Positions 55,031 to 63,482 of a stretch of 64,000 bases of DNA are shown here, piece after piece (position 1 is the stretch's first letter; the number at the start of each line of letters is the position of its first letter). Origin of the DNA: an uncultured Flavobacteriales bacterium (GTDB lineage: Bacteria > Bacteroidota > Bacteroidia > Flavobacteriales_D > Parvicellaceae). Where the stretch lies: the NCBI GenBank assembly GCA_943787535.1, contig CALSMU010000014.1, positions 1-64,000 of the forward strand, written 5' to 3'. Position numbers and translations under genes: made by a program. Under the pieces are notes generated by a model that was not told the DNA's origin, ran no database searches, and was given only the letters and a program-made list of their open reading frames with translations.

Positions 55031-55972
55031 TTATTGATTTGCAAATACAAAATGATCGCTTATGGACTCAAAAGAAATCGTTTTTTTCATTACGTCAGCA
55101 AACATATTCGCGACGCTTAACACTTTTATTTTATCACTTTTCCTTTTCGCAGGAATAGTATTCGTAACTATTAACTCTTCTAATACTGAAGCTTCAATTC
55201 TTTCGTAAGCTGGTCCAGATAATATTGCATGCGTGCAAACAGCTCTTACACTTTTCGCCCCATATTCCATAAACTGTTCAGCAGATTTACACAGTGTTCC
55301 TGCTGTATCCACCATATCATCTATGATGACTACATCCTTTCCTTTCACATCACCTATAATCGTCATGGACGCTATTTCGTTTGCTTTTTTTCTCTGCTTG
55401 TAACAAAGGGCTAGATCTACCTTTAGGTATTTAGCATAAGCATTGGCTCTTTTAGACCCTCCAGCATCTGGTGCTGCGATTATTAAATCTGGTAAGTTTA
55501 ACGCCTTTAAGTGCGGAGCAAAAACACTGGATGCATATAAATGATCTACAGGAACTTCAAAAAACCCTTGGATTTGATCAGCATGCAAATCCATAGTCAT
55601 TACACGGTCAACACCAGAAGCCTCCAATAGATTTGCCATTAATTTAGCACCAATTGCAACTCTTGGTTGATCTTTTCTATCTTGACGAGCCCAACCAAAA
55701 TAAGGAATAACTACGTTTATTTTCTTAGCAGATGCTCTTTTAGCGGCATCTACCATTAGTAAAAGTTCCATCAAATTGTCCGAAGGAGGGCACGTGGATT
55801 GAATAATAAAAACATCGCATCCTCTTACAGTTTCGTTATAAACGGAAGTAAATTCACCATCGCTAAATTTCTGTAGATCGACGTCGCCAAGTGATTGACC
55901 GTAAGCTGCAGCGATGTTTTCAGCAATCTCGGTAGATGCTGAACATGCGAATATTTTGACTCTGTTTTCCAT
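55031..55972 (-). CDS. prs: Ribose-phosphate pyrophosphokinase
   Basis: 313 residues, forms PRPP from ribose-5-phosphate and ATP for nucleotide, His and Trp synthesis. Signatures: RQDRKDQPRVAIGAKLMANL, MDLHADQIQGFFEVPVDHLY and the PRPP loop VVIIDDMVDTAGTLCKSAEQ. Complete and of normal length. It is 14 bp upstream of rplY in a prs-rplY-pth operon with its own promoter. Confidence 0.97.
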   Translation of the reverse strand: MENRVKIFACSASTEIAENIAAAYGQSLGDVDLQKFSDGEFTSVYNETVRGCDVFIIQSTCPPSDNLMELLLMVDAAKRASAKKINVVIPYFGWARQDRKDQPRVAIGAKLMANLLEASGVDRVMTMDLHADQIQGFFEVPVDHLYASSVFAPHLKALNLPDLIIAAPDAGGSKRANAYAKYLKVDLALCYKQRKKANEIASMTIIGDVKGKDVVIIDDMVDTAGTLCKSAEQFMEYGAKSVRAVCTHAILSGPAYERIEASVLEELIVTNTIPAKRKSDKIKVLSVANMFADVMKKTISFESISDHFVFANQ

Positions 55973-56003
55973 ACCTCGTTAAAAACGGACTGCGAAAATA
56001 AGC

Positions 56004-56011
56004 CAAATTTA
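56004..56011 (-). promoter_or_regulatory. -7 promoter element of the prs-rplY-pth operon
   Basis: Minus strand TAAATTTG matches TAnnTTTG, about 31 nt before the prs ATG. A TTG with a 15-nt spacer is nearby, shorter than usual. Confidence 0.5.
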
Positions 56012-56131
56012 TATTTATAAAAAACTCAAGCGAAAGTATTTTACAGTTATTATTTGGTCAAACAAAAACAATCTGTAAATTCGCGCTCACTTTGAGAGTT
56101 AACAAGAACGGTTAAATTTCAATTTTCACTA

Positions 56132-56213
56132 GCCGAAGTGGCGGAACTGGTAGACGCGCACGACTCAAACTCGTGTGTCTTCGGACGTGTGGGTTCGATT
56201 CCCACCTTCGGTA
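56132..56213 (+). tRNA. tRNA-Leu(CAA)
   Basis: 82-nt class II tRNA beginning GCCGAAGTGGCGGAACTGGT. Anticodon arm CACGA-CTCAAAC-TCGTG gives anticodon CAA. Long variable arm and T arm GTGGGTTCGATTCCCAC are present. Acceptor pairs GCCGAAG with CTTCGGT (first pair G-T). CCA not encoded. TAAATTCG about 56078 is a near -7 box. Confidence 0.95.
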
Positions 56214-56217
56214 CAAA

Positions 56218-56250
56218 GAGCCTTTTAGAGAAATCTGAAAGGCTTTTTAT
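56218..56250 (+). terminator. Terminator after tRNA-Leu(CAA)
   Basis: AGCCTTT (56219-56225) pairs with AAAGGCT (56238-56244) and is followed by TTTTATTT. It overlaps the last codon of the convergent DUF3817 gene. Confidence 0.7.
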
Positions 56251-56546
56251 TTAGCACGCTTAAAAACCTTGCTATCTGCCACGAAAGTGCCAAAAGGGAG
56301 GAGCGAAGCCAATAGAACCAATAAAGTTATTTTCATCCCCCAATTGAAGTCTATTTTTGCAGGAATAACAAGAATGCAATACAATATAAATAAAAAACCA
56401 TGAGCATATCCAATTGCAATAGTTGCTTCCGGGATTTCCCAAATGTATTTTAGCGGCATTGCAATTCCCATTAGTAATAAAAATGAGATGCCTTCCAGAA
56501 ATCCAATTATTCTTAATCGACCGATATTACTAGAGAGTAAATTCAA
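56247..56546 (-). CDS. DUF3817 membrane protein
   Basis: 99 residues with three hydrophobic helices. GRLRIIGFLEGISFLLLMGI at the start and the central YAHGFLFILYCILV with a conserved His identify DUF3817, a small inner-membrane family of unknown function, widespread in Bacteroidota. It is not clearly operonic with cysH; the 122-bp gap 56547-56668 is AT-rich. Confidence 0.85.
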   Translation of the reverse strand: MNLLSSNIGRLRIIGFLEGISFLLLMGIAMPLKYIWEIPEATIAIGYAHGFLFILYCILVIPAKIDFNWGMKITLLVLLASLLPFGTFVADSKVFKRAK

Positions 56547-56668
56547 TATTTTGATTTATACAGTTATTTACGGATTAGCTTTCGATTTCAAATTTATGCT
56601 TTATTTCTTTAACTGATTAATTTAACAGAATCAGAAATTTTTTCTTGGGAAGTATTGAGCTTTCATAA

Positions 56669-57307
56669 TTAAACGTGTAATCCACATTCTCTGTTGGCTA
56701 ATACTTTTGTGGGGTCAAAATATTTGTGCTCGTTGGGTAATTTATATTCAATTAAGTAGTTTTCTAGTTCAGCATCACTCCAATAATAAAATGGACAAAC
56801 CTTTATTATTCCATTCTTATCTTTTGTTACAATATCAAGATTGTCTCTGTGCGCAGTTTGACCTTTTCTTAGATTCGTAAACCATACATCCGGATTATGT
56901 TCTTTAAGCGCTCTTTTAAAAGGCTCTAATTTTACCTGGTCAGTAAATATATCATGCTCGGGAGTATCGACTTCTGGCACACCCAAAACCGAATCCCTGT
57001 AGCCTGTTGTTTGCTTTGGCACATAAACGAATATGTTTAAAGACAGCTTACTAATGAGCACTTCAGCGTGCAAATAAGTGTTTCTGGTATTGTAGCCGGT
57101 ATCGCACCATATAGTTTTTATATCTTTTTTTATATTCGACATAGCATGCAATAACGAGGCAGAAAAAGGCTTGAAATTCGTAGTAACAATTGGTCTTTCT
57201 GCAATAAACAAAGCCCATTCTATAATTGCTTTTGGTGACTTATTTCGTAAATAGTCATTTATCTCTTTAAGTTTTATTTCATTTAAGGACTCTATCATTT
57301 TCCCCAT
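56669..57307 (-). CDS. cysH: Phosphoadenosine phosphosulfate reductase
   Basis: 212 residues. Reduces PAPS to sulfite with thioredoxin or glutaredoxin. SASLLHAMSNIKKDIKTIWC, DTGYNTRNTYLHAEVL and the catalytic C-terminal ECGLH (NRECGLHV) are present. The paired CC...CxxC cysteines of APS-reducing [4Fe-4S] types are absent (PDVWFTNLRKGQTAHRD sits there), so it is the PAPS type, in agreement with cysC in the same operon. It overlaps the DUF2061 gene by 13 bp. Confidence 0.88.
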   Translation of the reverse strand: MGKMIESLNEIKLKEINDYLRNKSPKAIIEWALFIAERPIVTTNFKPFSASLLHAMSNIKKDIKTIWCDTGYNTRNTYLHAEVLISKLSLNIFVYVPKQTTGYRDSVLGVPEVDTPEHDIFTDQVKLEPFKRALKEHNPDVWFTNLRKGQTAHRDNLDIVTKDKNGIIKVCPFYYWSDAELENYLIEYKLPNEHKYFDPTKVLANRECGLHV

Positions 57308-57546
57308 TTAATTTGATTCCAAGCTCTTTCGTGTAGAAAATACAACACAACCTTTGTAAATAGTTCAACAGCTCCTATTGAAACAGCAAGTGTCAATTGT
57401 CCCGTAATAATCCATGAAATCAATATTGTGTCAATTGTTCCCACTGTTCTCCAGCTAAGTGATTTTACAATGCTACGAAGTGGCTTTTCAGAGGTTTTGT
57501 CCTCAGAATAAACGCCCTTACTTTGTATGGCATGATTTAATAACAT
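57295..57546 (-). CDS. DUF2061 membrane protein of the sulfate operon
   Basis: 83 residues with two hydrophobic helices (TVGTIDTILISWIITGQLTL, GAVELFTKVVLYFLHERAW). SLSWRTVGTIDT and HERAWNQIKWGK are the DUF2061 hallmarks. In many Bacteroidota it sits beside cysH; a role in sulfate or sulfite handling is inferred only. The stop overlaps cysH. Confidence 0.85.
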   Translation of the reverse strand: MLLNHAIQSKGVYSEDKTSEKPLRSIVKSLSWRTVGTIDTILISWIITGQLTLAVSIGAVELFTKVVLYFLHERAWNQIKWGK

Positions 57547-57570
57547 CTTTAGTCTTTATCCACTAACCTA

Positions 57571-57595
57571 AAACCCTATCGGGAAACTAGGGTTT
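57571..57595 (-). promoter_or_regulatory. Inverted repeat upstream of DUF2061-cysH
   Basis: AAACCCTA (57571-57578) and TAGGGTTT (57588-57595) form a perfect 8-bp inverted repeat around CCCGATAGG-like sequence, 25 bp before the DUF2061 ATG and downstream of rrf2. It could be an operator for the adjacent Rrf2 protein or an RNA attenuator. Confidence 0.4.
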
Positions 57596-57679
57596 GCAAA
57601 ATTAAGAGAGAATATTAGATCTACAAATGTTTTTAGTAAAAAATCAAGAAAACTTTGTAAAAGCCTGTAATTATGGCAA

Positions 57680-58087
57680 TTAAGTAATGTCTGCTAGCGT
57701 ATTGTTTCTAAATACTTCCAATGTATTGTCACGTACCTGAAGCATCAATTTATGAACACTACAAGTATCTTCATCCTCACAATCATCGCATTTTTCGTAA
57801 TAATTTAAGCTCACACAGGGCACCATAGCTATAGGTCCTTCCAATATCCTAATTATGTCTGTCATTGGAATTTTTTTAGGCGCTTTTAAAAGATAATACC
57901 CTCCACCTTTTCCTTTCTTCGAACTTAAAACTCCTGCCTTACGAAGTGTTAACAAAATACTCTCTAAATACTTGTGAGAAATATTTTCACTTTTAGCTAT
58001 TTCGGCAATCTGGATGGGGTCATTATTTTCTTGTTTTGCTATATAAGCAAGAGCTTTCAGTCCATATTTAGTTTTCTTCGATAGCAT
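57680..58087 (-). CDS. Rrf2-family regulator with a cysteine cluster
   Basis: 135 residues. Winged helix-turn-helix: MLSKKTKYGLKALAYIAKQE then IAEIAKSENISHKYLESILL and the wing KGKGGGYYLLKAPKKI. A cysteine cluster follows in PCVSLNYYEKCDDCEDEDTC (Cys at about residues 93, 102, 105 and 111), similar in place to the Fe-S ligands of IscR and other Rrf2 sensors. It lies inside the sulfate operon, touching the cysN stop, so it likely senses cysteine, sulfide or Fe-S status. Regulatory target is inferred from position. Confidence 0.87.
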   Translation of the reverse strand: MLSKKTKYGLKALAYIAKQENNDPIQIAEIAKSENISHKYLESILLTLRKAGVLSSKKGKGGGYYLLKAPKKIPMTDIIRILEGPIAMVPCVSLNYYEKCDDCEDEDTCSVHKLMLQVRDNTLEVFRNNTLADIT

Positions 58088-59349
58088 TATATTATCATTC
58101 CTGCGCCAACAGTATTGTTGGTTGCTTCGTCAATTAAAATTAAACTACCCGTGTTTCTGTTTCTACCGTATTGGTCAATAAATAATGGAGAAGTGGTGCG
58201 TAAAGTAACTCTAGCAACATCATTGCTAGAAATAACCTTATCCGCTTCATTTCTATGAAGGGTATTTATATCAACTTTATACTTTATTTCTTTTACCATG
58301 CAACGTGCATCTTTAGAAGTGTGCTTAAGGGCATATTTCCCTTTTTCTTTCAGAGGGCTGTCACCCATCCAGCAGATCATTGCTTCAATATCTTGAGAAA
58401 CTTCAGGTTTGTTATTTTCTCTAACAATCATGTCTCCTCTACTAATATCAATGTCATCTTCAAGCGTCATTGTAACTGACATCGGAGCAAATGCTTCATC
58501 AATTTCGCCATCAAACGTATCAATAGATTTTATTTTAGAGGTAAAACCAGAAGGAAGAACCATTACAGCGTCTCCTTTTTTAAATACACCACCCGCAATT
58601 CTTCCAGCGTATCCTCTGTAGTCATGGTGTTCGGTAGTTTGCGGGCGAATTACATTTTGAATTGGGAATCTGCAATCAATATGGTTATGGTCAGAAGCAA
58701 TATGTACAGTTTCCAAAGTGTGCATTAACGTTGCACCTTCAAACCATCCCATCTTTTCTGATCGGTGAACTACATTATCTCCTTTTAAAGCACTAATTGG
58801 AATAAACCGAACGTCTTTCGTTTCTAATTTAGCACTAAAATCCTCTAAATCATCAACCAACGTATTGTAAACCTCTTGACTGTAATCAACTAAATCCATT
58901 TTGTTAATGCAATAAACAATGTGGGGTATGCCTAATAATGAAGCAATAAAAGAGTGTCTTTTTGTTTGCTCAACAATTCCATGTCGGGCATCAATTAGAA
59001 TGATAGCCAAATTAGCTGTAGAAGCTCCAGTAACCATATTTCTTGTGTACTGAATGTGTCCGGGGGTATCCGCAATAATGAATTTTCTTTGTGGTGTTGC
59101 AAAGTATCTATAAGCAACATCTATCGTAATTCCTTGCTCTCTTTCATCTCGAAGTCCGTCAGTAAGTAAAGCTAAGTTAACATGCTCTTCACCCTTCCTG
59201 TCACTAACTTGTTGGATAGCTTCCATTTGATCTTCAAAAATAGATTTACTATCGTATAGCAGTCTACCAATCAACGTGCTCTTCCCGTCATCAACACTTC
59301 CCGCAGTCGTGAACCTCAAGAGGTCCATGTTTAAATATGATTTTTCCAT
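58087..59349 (-). CDS. cysN: Sulfate adenylyltransferase subunit 1 (GTPase)
   Basis: 420 residues. GTPase subunit that drives APS formation by CysD. P-loop GSVDDGKSTLIGRLLYDSK, DTPGHIQYTRNMVTG and NKMDLVDY are intact. Length matches the CysN-only form, without a fused CysC kinase domain. Downstream of cysD by 82 bp and touching rrf2. Confidence 0.96.
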   Translation of the reverse strand: MEKSYLNMDLLRFTTAGSVDDGKSTLIGRLLYDSKSIFEDQMEAIQQVSDRKGEEHVNLALLTDGLRDEREQGITIDVAYRYFATPQRKFIIADTPGHIQYTRNMVTGASTANLAIILIDARHGIVEQTKRHSFIASLLGIPHIVYCINKMDLVDYSQEVYNTLVDDLEDFSAKLETKDVRFIPISALKGDNVVHRSEKMGWFEGATLMHTLETVHIASDHNHIDCRFPIQNVIRPQTTEHHDYRGYAGRIAGGVFKKGDAVMVLPSGFTSKIKSIDTFDGEIDEAFAPMSVTMTLEDDIDISRGDMIVRENNKPEVSQDIEAMICWMGDSPLKEKGKYALKHTSKDARCMVKEIKYKVDINTLHRNEADKVISSNDVARVTLRTTSPLFIDQYGRNRNTGSLILIDEATNNTVGAGMII

Positions 59350-59431
59350 TTTCTTTATTGTAAAAAGTATAATGTATTAAGAAGAATACTTTTTGCTTAA
59401 TACTTTATACAGTAAACGTTACACTTTTTTA

Positions 59432-60337
59432 TTAAAAATACCCTTCTTTTTTTCTGTCTTCCATCGCCGCTTCAGACCTTTTGTCGTCAGATCTTCCTCC
59501 TCTTTCTGTTACTCTAGTAGAAGCCACTTCTTCAATTATTTCTTCTAATGTAGCTGCAGTAGAAGCAACTGCGCCGGTACAGGTTGCATCCCCAATTGTT
59601 CTAAATCTAACAACCATGGGCTGAACTTCTTCGGTGTCTTTTGTTTCCACGAAATCTGTTTTCCCCATTATAACACCATCTCTAACAAAGCAATCTCTCG
59701 TATGCGAAAAATAAATAGAAGGGATGTCAATTTTTTCAGCAAGAATATATTGCCAAATGTCCATTTCAGTCCAGTTGCTAATCGGAAAAACTCGAAAGTG
59801 TTCTCCCATATTTTTCTTTCCGTTAAACGTGTTCCATAATTCCGGACGTTGATTTTTTGGGTCCCATTGACCAAAGTCATCTCGATGCGAGAAGAAACGT
59901 TCTTTTGCTCTCGCTTTTTCTTCATCCCTTCTTGCTCCACCCATGGCGCAGTCAAATTTATTCGCTTCTATTGCGTCTAAAAGTGTAACTGTTTGCAGTT
60001 TGTTTCGGCTAGCATTAACTCCCTTTTCTTCGGTAGATTTTCCCTCGTCAATTGATTGCTGAACGGATCCAACAATTAACCGAGCTCCAGTTTCTTCAAT
60101 CAATTTATCCCTAAATTGTATTGTTTCCGGAAAGTTATGCCCTGTGTCAACATGCATTAATGGAAAGGGAACTTTAGCAGGGTAAAACGCTTTTCTCGCT
60201 AAGTGGTAACAAACGATCGAATCCTTTCCTCCTGAAAAGAGTAATACAGGATTTTCAAACTGCGCGACAACTTCTCTAATTACAAAAATTGCTTCAGCCT
60301 CCAGTTCTTTTAAGTGTGTTAAATTATATGAGCCCAT
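59432..60337 (-). CDS. cysD: Sulfate adenylyltransferase subunit 2
   Basis: 301 residues, ATP pyrophosphatase-type subunit that adenylates sulfate to APS. The PP motif LLFSGGKDSIVCYHLARKAF is intact. FPLMHVDTGHNFPETIQFRD and GGRSDDKRSEAAMEDRKKEG near the end are typical. Starts 1 bp after the cysC stop. Confidence 0.97.
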   Translation of the reverse strand: MGSYNLTHLKELEAEAIFVIREVVAQFENPVLLFSGGKDSIVCYHLARKAFYPAKVPFPLMHVDTGHNFPETIQFRDKLIEETGARLIVGSVQQSIDEGKSTEEKGVNASRNKLQTVTLLDAIEANKFDCAMGGARRDEEKARAKERFFSHRDDFGQWDPKNQRPELWNTFNGKKNMGEHFRVFPISNWTEMDIWQYILAEKIDIPSIYFSHTRDCFVRDGVIMGKTDFVETKDTEEVQPMVVRFRTIGDATCTGAVASTAATLEEIIEEVASTRVTERGGRSDDKRSEAAMEDRKKEGYF

Positions 60338-60943
60338 TTAGTAGCTTATTTTATTTATCACAAAGCGGTACAATATATCACCACTTTGTTCAATTGTTTT
60401 TTTCTCTGTATCAATTATTAAAGCTGGAGTTTTTGGTGCTTCAAAAGGTCCGCTAATTCCAGTGAAGTTTGGGATTTCTCCCTTTCGTGCTTTTTTATAA
60501 AGGCCTTTTACGTCTCTTTTTTCGCATTCTTCCAAAGAAGTATTTATGTAAACTTCCAAAAAGTTCTCTTCACCAATTATTTCTTTTGCTAAGGCTCTAA
60601 TATCTTCGGTTGGGCTCACAAAACTGTTTATTGTAATGATTCCACAATTTAAAAACAACTTAGAAACTTCAGAGATTCTTCTAATATTCTCTGTTCGATC
60701 TTCTTCTGTAAAGGCTAAATTATTGTTTATTCCTGATCTTACATTGTCTCCATCCAATACCTGAGTTAAAAAACCTTCATCATTCAGCTTTTTCTCTAAC
60801 CAGGCAGCTATAGAAGTTTTCCCAGAACCCGAAAGACCTGTGAGCCAGATTACCTTGCTGTGCTGGTTTAGCAAAGCTTCTTTATCTGCTCTCTTTAGAA
60901 GTTTCTCAAAGACTGCATGAATATTATTACTCCCCTCTTTCAT
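60338..60943 (-). CDS. cysC: Adenylylsulfate kinase
   Basis: 201 residues. Phosphorylates APS to PAPS. P-loop IWLTGLSGSGKTSIAAWLEK, substrate site VLDGDNVRSGINNNLAF and EEDRTENIRRISEVSKL are clear. First gene of cysC-cysD-cysN-rrf2-DUF2061-cysH. No consensus promoter is certain upstream; TTACTTTG near 60967 is one base short of the -7 spacing. The rest of 60944-61065 shows no feature. Confidence 0.96.
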   Translation of the reverse strand: MKEGSNNIHAVFEKLLKRADKEALLNQHSKVIWLTGLSGSGKTSIAAWLEKKLNDEGFLTQVLDGDNVRSGINNNLAFTEEDRTENIRRISEVSKLFLNCGIITINSFVSPTEDIRALAKEIIGEENFLEVYINTSLEECEKRDVKGLYKKARKGEIPNFTGISGPFEAPKTPALIIDTEKKTIEQSGDILYRFVINKISY

Positions 60944-61065
60944 AGGCTTTTAAATCGGAAGACAAAGTAACTGAAAATACAAACAAAATATACAAAAACA
61001 TCATTACTTTTTTAGTGGAGTTGAGCTATAATGGGTTAATTAAACGTATTCTAAAATGAAATGCG

Positions 61066-61073
61066 TATGTTTG
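61066..61073 (+). promoter_or_regulatory. -7 promoter element of deoC
   Basis: TATGTTTG matches TAnnTTTG, 22 nt before the deoC ATG. No TTG at the -33 position. Confidence 0.45.
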
Positions 61074-61095
61074 ATGTTAAAATAGGATGTAAATA

Positions 61096-61995
61096 ATGGC
61101 AGAAAAAGATTATAGATTATCGCCAAGAGTTGATCAAGTTGGTATCCAAGATCGAGTGGATAGAATAACGAAAAGGAGTGTTAAAAGCGAAGCGAAAAGA
61201 AAGGGCTTGTTAATGACACTTAACATGATCGATCTAACAACTCTAGAAGGAGCAGATACAGATTTTAAGGTTAAACAAATGTGTTACAAGGCACAACACC
61301 TGCACGATTCATTTCCTGGTTTGCCAACTACTGCTGCAGTTTGTGTGTATCCAAATTTTGTAAAAGCAGCAGTAAATGAAGTAAAAGGTTCTGGGGTTAA
61401 AGTTGCATCTGTAGCAACGGCTTTTCCAAGTGGTCACTCCAGCTCAGAAATAAAGTTGTTGGACACTAAAATTGCTGTAGATAATGGCGCGCACGAAATA
61501 GACATGGTGATTAGTCGTGGAAAATTCCATAGTGGAGAATACAATTTTGTGCACGATGAAATTGCTGCAATTAAAGAGGCGTGTGGAAAAGCAAGGTTAA
61601 AAGTTATCTTGGAAACAGGAGAGCTTGGCACTTTTGATAAAGTGAGAAGAGCAAGTGATATTGCAATGGATGCTGGAGCTGATTTTATTAAAACTTCTAC
61701 CGGTAAAATAAGCCCAGCGGCAACTTTGCCTGTAACCTTGGTTATGTTGGAAGCAATAAAAGATTATTATTACGAAACTGGTAAAATGATTGGAATGAAA
61801 CCCGCCGGAGGGATATCCAATTCGAAACTGGCTTTACAATATTTATTAATGGTAAAAGAAACGTTAGGTGGAAAATGGTTAAGTAACGAATGGTTCCGTT
61901 TTGGAGCAAGTAGCTTAGCAAATGATGTTTTAATGCAAATAATGAAACAAGAATCAGGAAATTACCAATCGAAAGATTATTTCTCTAAAGATTAA
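61096..61995 (+). CDS. deoC: Deoxyribose-phosphate aldolase, long form
   Basis: 299 residues, class I aldolase that splits 2-deoxyribose-5-phosphate into acetaldehyde and glyceraldehyde-3-phosphate. Motifs: MIDLTTLEGADTDFKVKQMC, ASVATAFPSGHS, EIDMVISRGKFHSGEY, LKVILETGELG and the Schiff-base lysine in GADFIKTSTGK. It is longer than the about 220-260-residue E. coli-type enzyme because of an N-terminal extension. It is followed after 8 bp by an aldehyde dehydrogenase, which could oxidise the acetaldehyde. Confidence 0.95.
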   Translation: MAEKDYRLSPRVDQVGIQDRVDRITKRSVKSEAKRKGLLMTLNMIDLTTLEGADTDFKVKQMCYKAQHLHDSFPGLPTTAAVCVYPNFVKAAVNEVKGSGVKVASVATAFPSGHSSSEIKLLDTKIAVDNGAHEIDMVISRGKFHSGEYNFVHDEIAAIKEACGKARLKVILETGELGTFDKVRRASDIAMDAGADFIKTSTGKISPAATLPVTLVMLEAIKDYYYETGKMIGMKPAGGISNSKLALQYLLMVKETLGGKWLSNEWFRFGASSLANDVLMQIMKQESGNYQSKDYFSKD

Positions 61996-62003
61996 AAACT
62001 AGG

Positions 62004-63464
62004 ATGAAGAATAAAATAGATTATAGCTCTGATTGGAATTTGGACCCAGCGCCAGAAAGTACGGGTCATATTAAATTGAAAACAAAGTACAATTTGTTTA
62101 TTGGGGGAAAATGGGTGAAACCAAAATCAGGAAAATACTTTGCAACAATAAATCCTGCAACGGAGCACAAGATTGCTGATGTAGCAGAAGCAGGGCAAGC
62201 GGATGTGGACGCAGCTGTAAAAGCAGCAAAAACGGCATATGACACAGTCTGGTCAAAATTATCTGGAAAAGAAAGAGGGAAGTACATTTATCGAATTGCA
62301 AGATTAATTCAGGAGAAGGCCCGTGAGTTTTCAGTAATAGAATCGTTGGATAGTGGTAAAGTGATTCGTGAATCACGTGATATTGATATTCCATTGGCGG
62401 CTGCCCATTTTTTCTATTATGCTGGATGGGCAGATAAGTTAGAATATGCTTTCCCAAATAGACAGCCAAAGTCATTAGGCGTAGCAGCGCAAATAACCCC
62501 CTGGAATTTTCCAATGTTGATGATAGCCTGGAAAATTGCTCCTGCTCTAGCAGCTGGAAATACGGTTGTATTAAAACCTGCTGAAACTACTTCGTTAACT
62601 GCTTTAAAATTAGCTGAAGTAATTCAAGAGGCAGGTCTTCCAGACGGAGTGGTAAACATTGTGACAGGTTATGGTAAAACAGGAGCGATGATGGTAGAGC
62701 ATAAGGATGTTGACAAAGTTGCTTTTACTGGTTCAACAGGGGTTGGGAAAATTATCATGAAATCTATTGCCGGAACCAACAAAAAATCTACAATGGAGTT
62801 AGGCGGTAAAGCCGCTAATATTATTTTTGAAGATGCTCCATTAGACCAAGCGGTTGAAGGGATTATTAATGGTATTTATTTTAACCAAGGCCATGTATGT
62901 TGTGCCGGCTCTAGGTTGTTCGTTCAGGAATCCGTTTATGATGTTGTTCTTCGAAAACTAAAAGACAGAATGGAATCTTTGTATGTTGGAGACCCAATGG
63001 ATAAGAATACGGATATAGGGGCGATTAACTCCAAAAAACAATTGGATGTAATTAATGATTATATTAAGATAGGTAAAGCGGAAGGAGCAGATATTTATCA
63101 ACCTAAATGTAAAATCCCGAAAAAAGGATTTTGGTGCAAACCAACGTTATTTACTAATGTAGCGCAATCAAATAGAATTGCCCAAGAAGAAATTTTTGGT
63201 CCAGTATTAGCGATTCAAACCTTTAGAACAGTAGATGAAGTAATCACGAAAGCCAATAATACTCCCTATGGCTTATCTGCCGGGGTTTGGACAGATAAGG
63301 GGTCAAAGGTATTTAACCTCACATCTCAATTAAAAGCAGGAGTTGTTTGGGCGAACACTTATAATAAATTTGATCCAACTTCTCCGTTTGGGGGATATAA
63401 AGAAAGCGGCCACGGAAGGGAAGGTGGCCTACATGGACTGGAGCCATATTTAAAATTTGATTAA
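62004..63464 (+). CDS. Aldehyde dehydrogenase, active-site complete
   Basis: 486 residues, NAD(P)-dependent aldehyde dehydrogenase. Catalytic Cys in FNQGHVCCAGSRLFV, general base Glu in STMELGGKAANIIFED, and PWNFPMLMIAWKIAPALAAG and EEIFGPVLAIQTF are intact. Downstream of deoC by 8 bp and before a second aldehyde dehydrogenase gene, so it probably acts on the aldolase product acetaldehyde. Exact substrate is not shown by the sequence. Confidence 0.93.
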   Translation: MKNKIDYSSDWNLDPAPESTGHIKLKTKYNLFIGGKWVKPKSGKYFATINPATEHKIADVAEAGQADVDAAVKAAKTAYDTVWSKLSGKERGKYIYRIARLIQEKAREFSVIESLDSGKVIRESRDIDIPLAAAHFFYYAGWADKLEYAFPNRQPKSLGVAAQITPWNFPMLMIAWKIAPALAAGNTVVLKPAETTSLTALKLAEVIQEAGLPDGVVNIVTGYGKTGAMMVEHKDVDKVAFTGSTGVGKIIMKSIAGTNKKSTMELGGKAANIIFEDAPLDQAVEGIINGIYFNQGHVCCAGSRLFVQESVYDVVLRKLKDRMESLYVGDPMDKNTDIGAINSKKQLDVINDYIKIGKAEGADIYQPKCKIPKKGFWCKPTLFTNVAQSNRIAQEEIFGPVLAIQTFRTVDEVITKANNTPYGLSAGVWTDKGSKVFNLTSQLKAGVVWANTYNKFDPTSPFGGYKESGHGREGGLHGLEPYLKFD

Positions 63465-63482
63465 TAGATTAAAGCAATATAA

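Noticed and set aside
62098..62514. 138-residue minus-strand ORF inside the aldehyde dehydrogenase gene
   Set aside because: Shadow of a strongly conserved coding frame; no signal or motif of its own.
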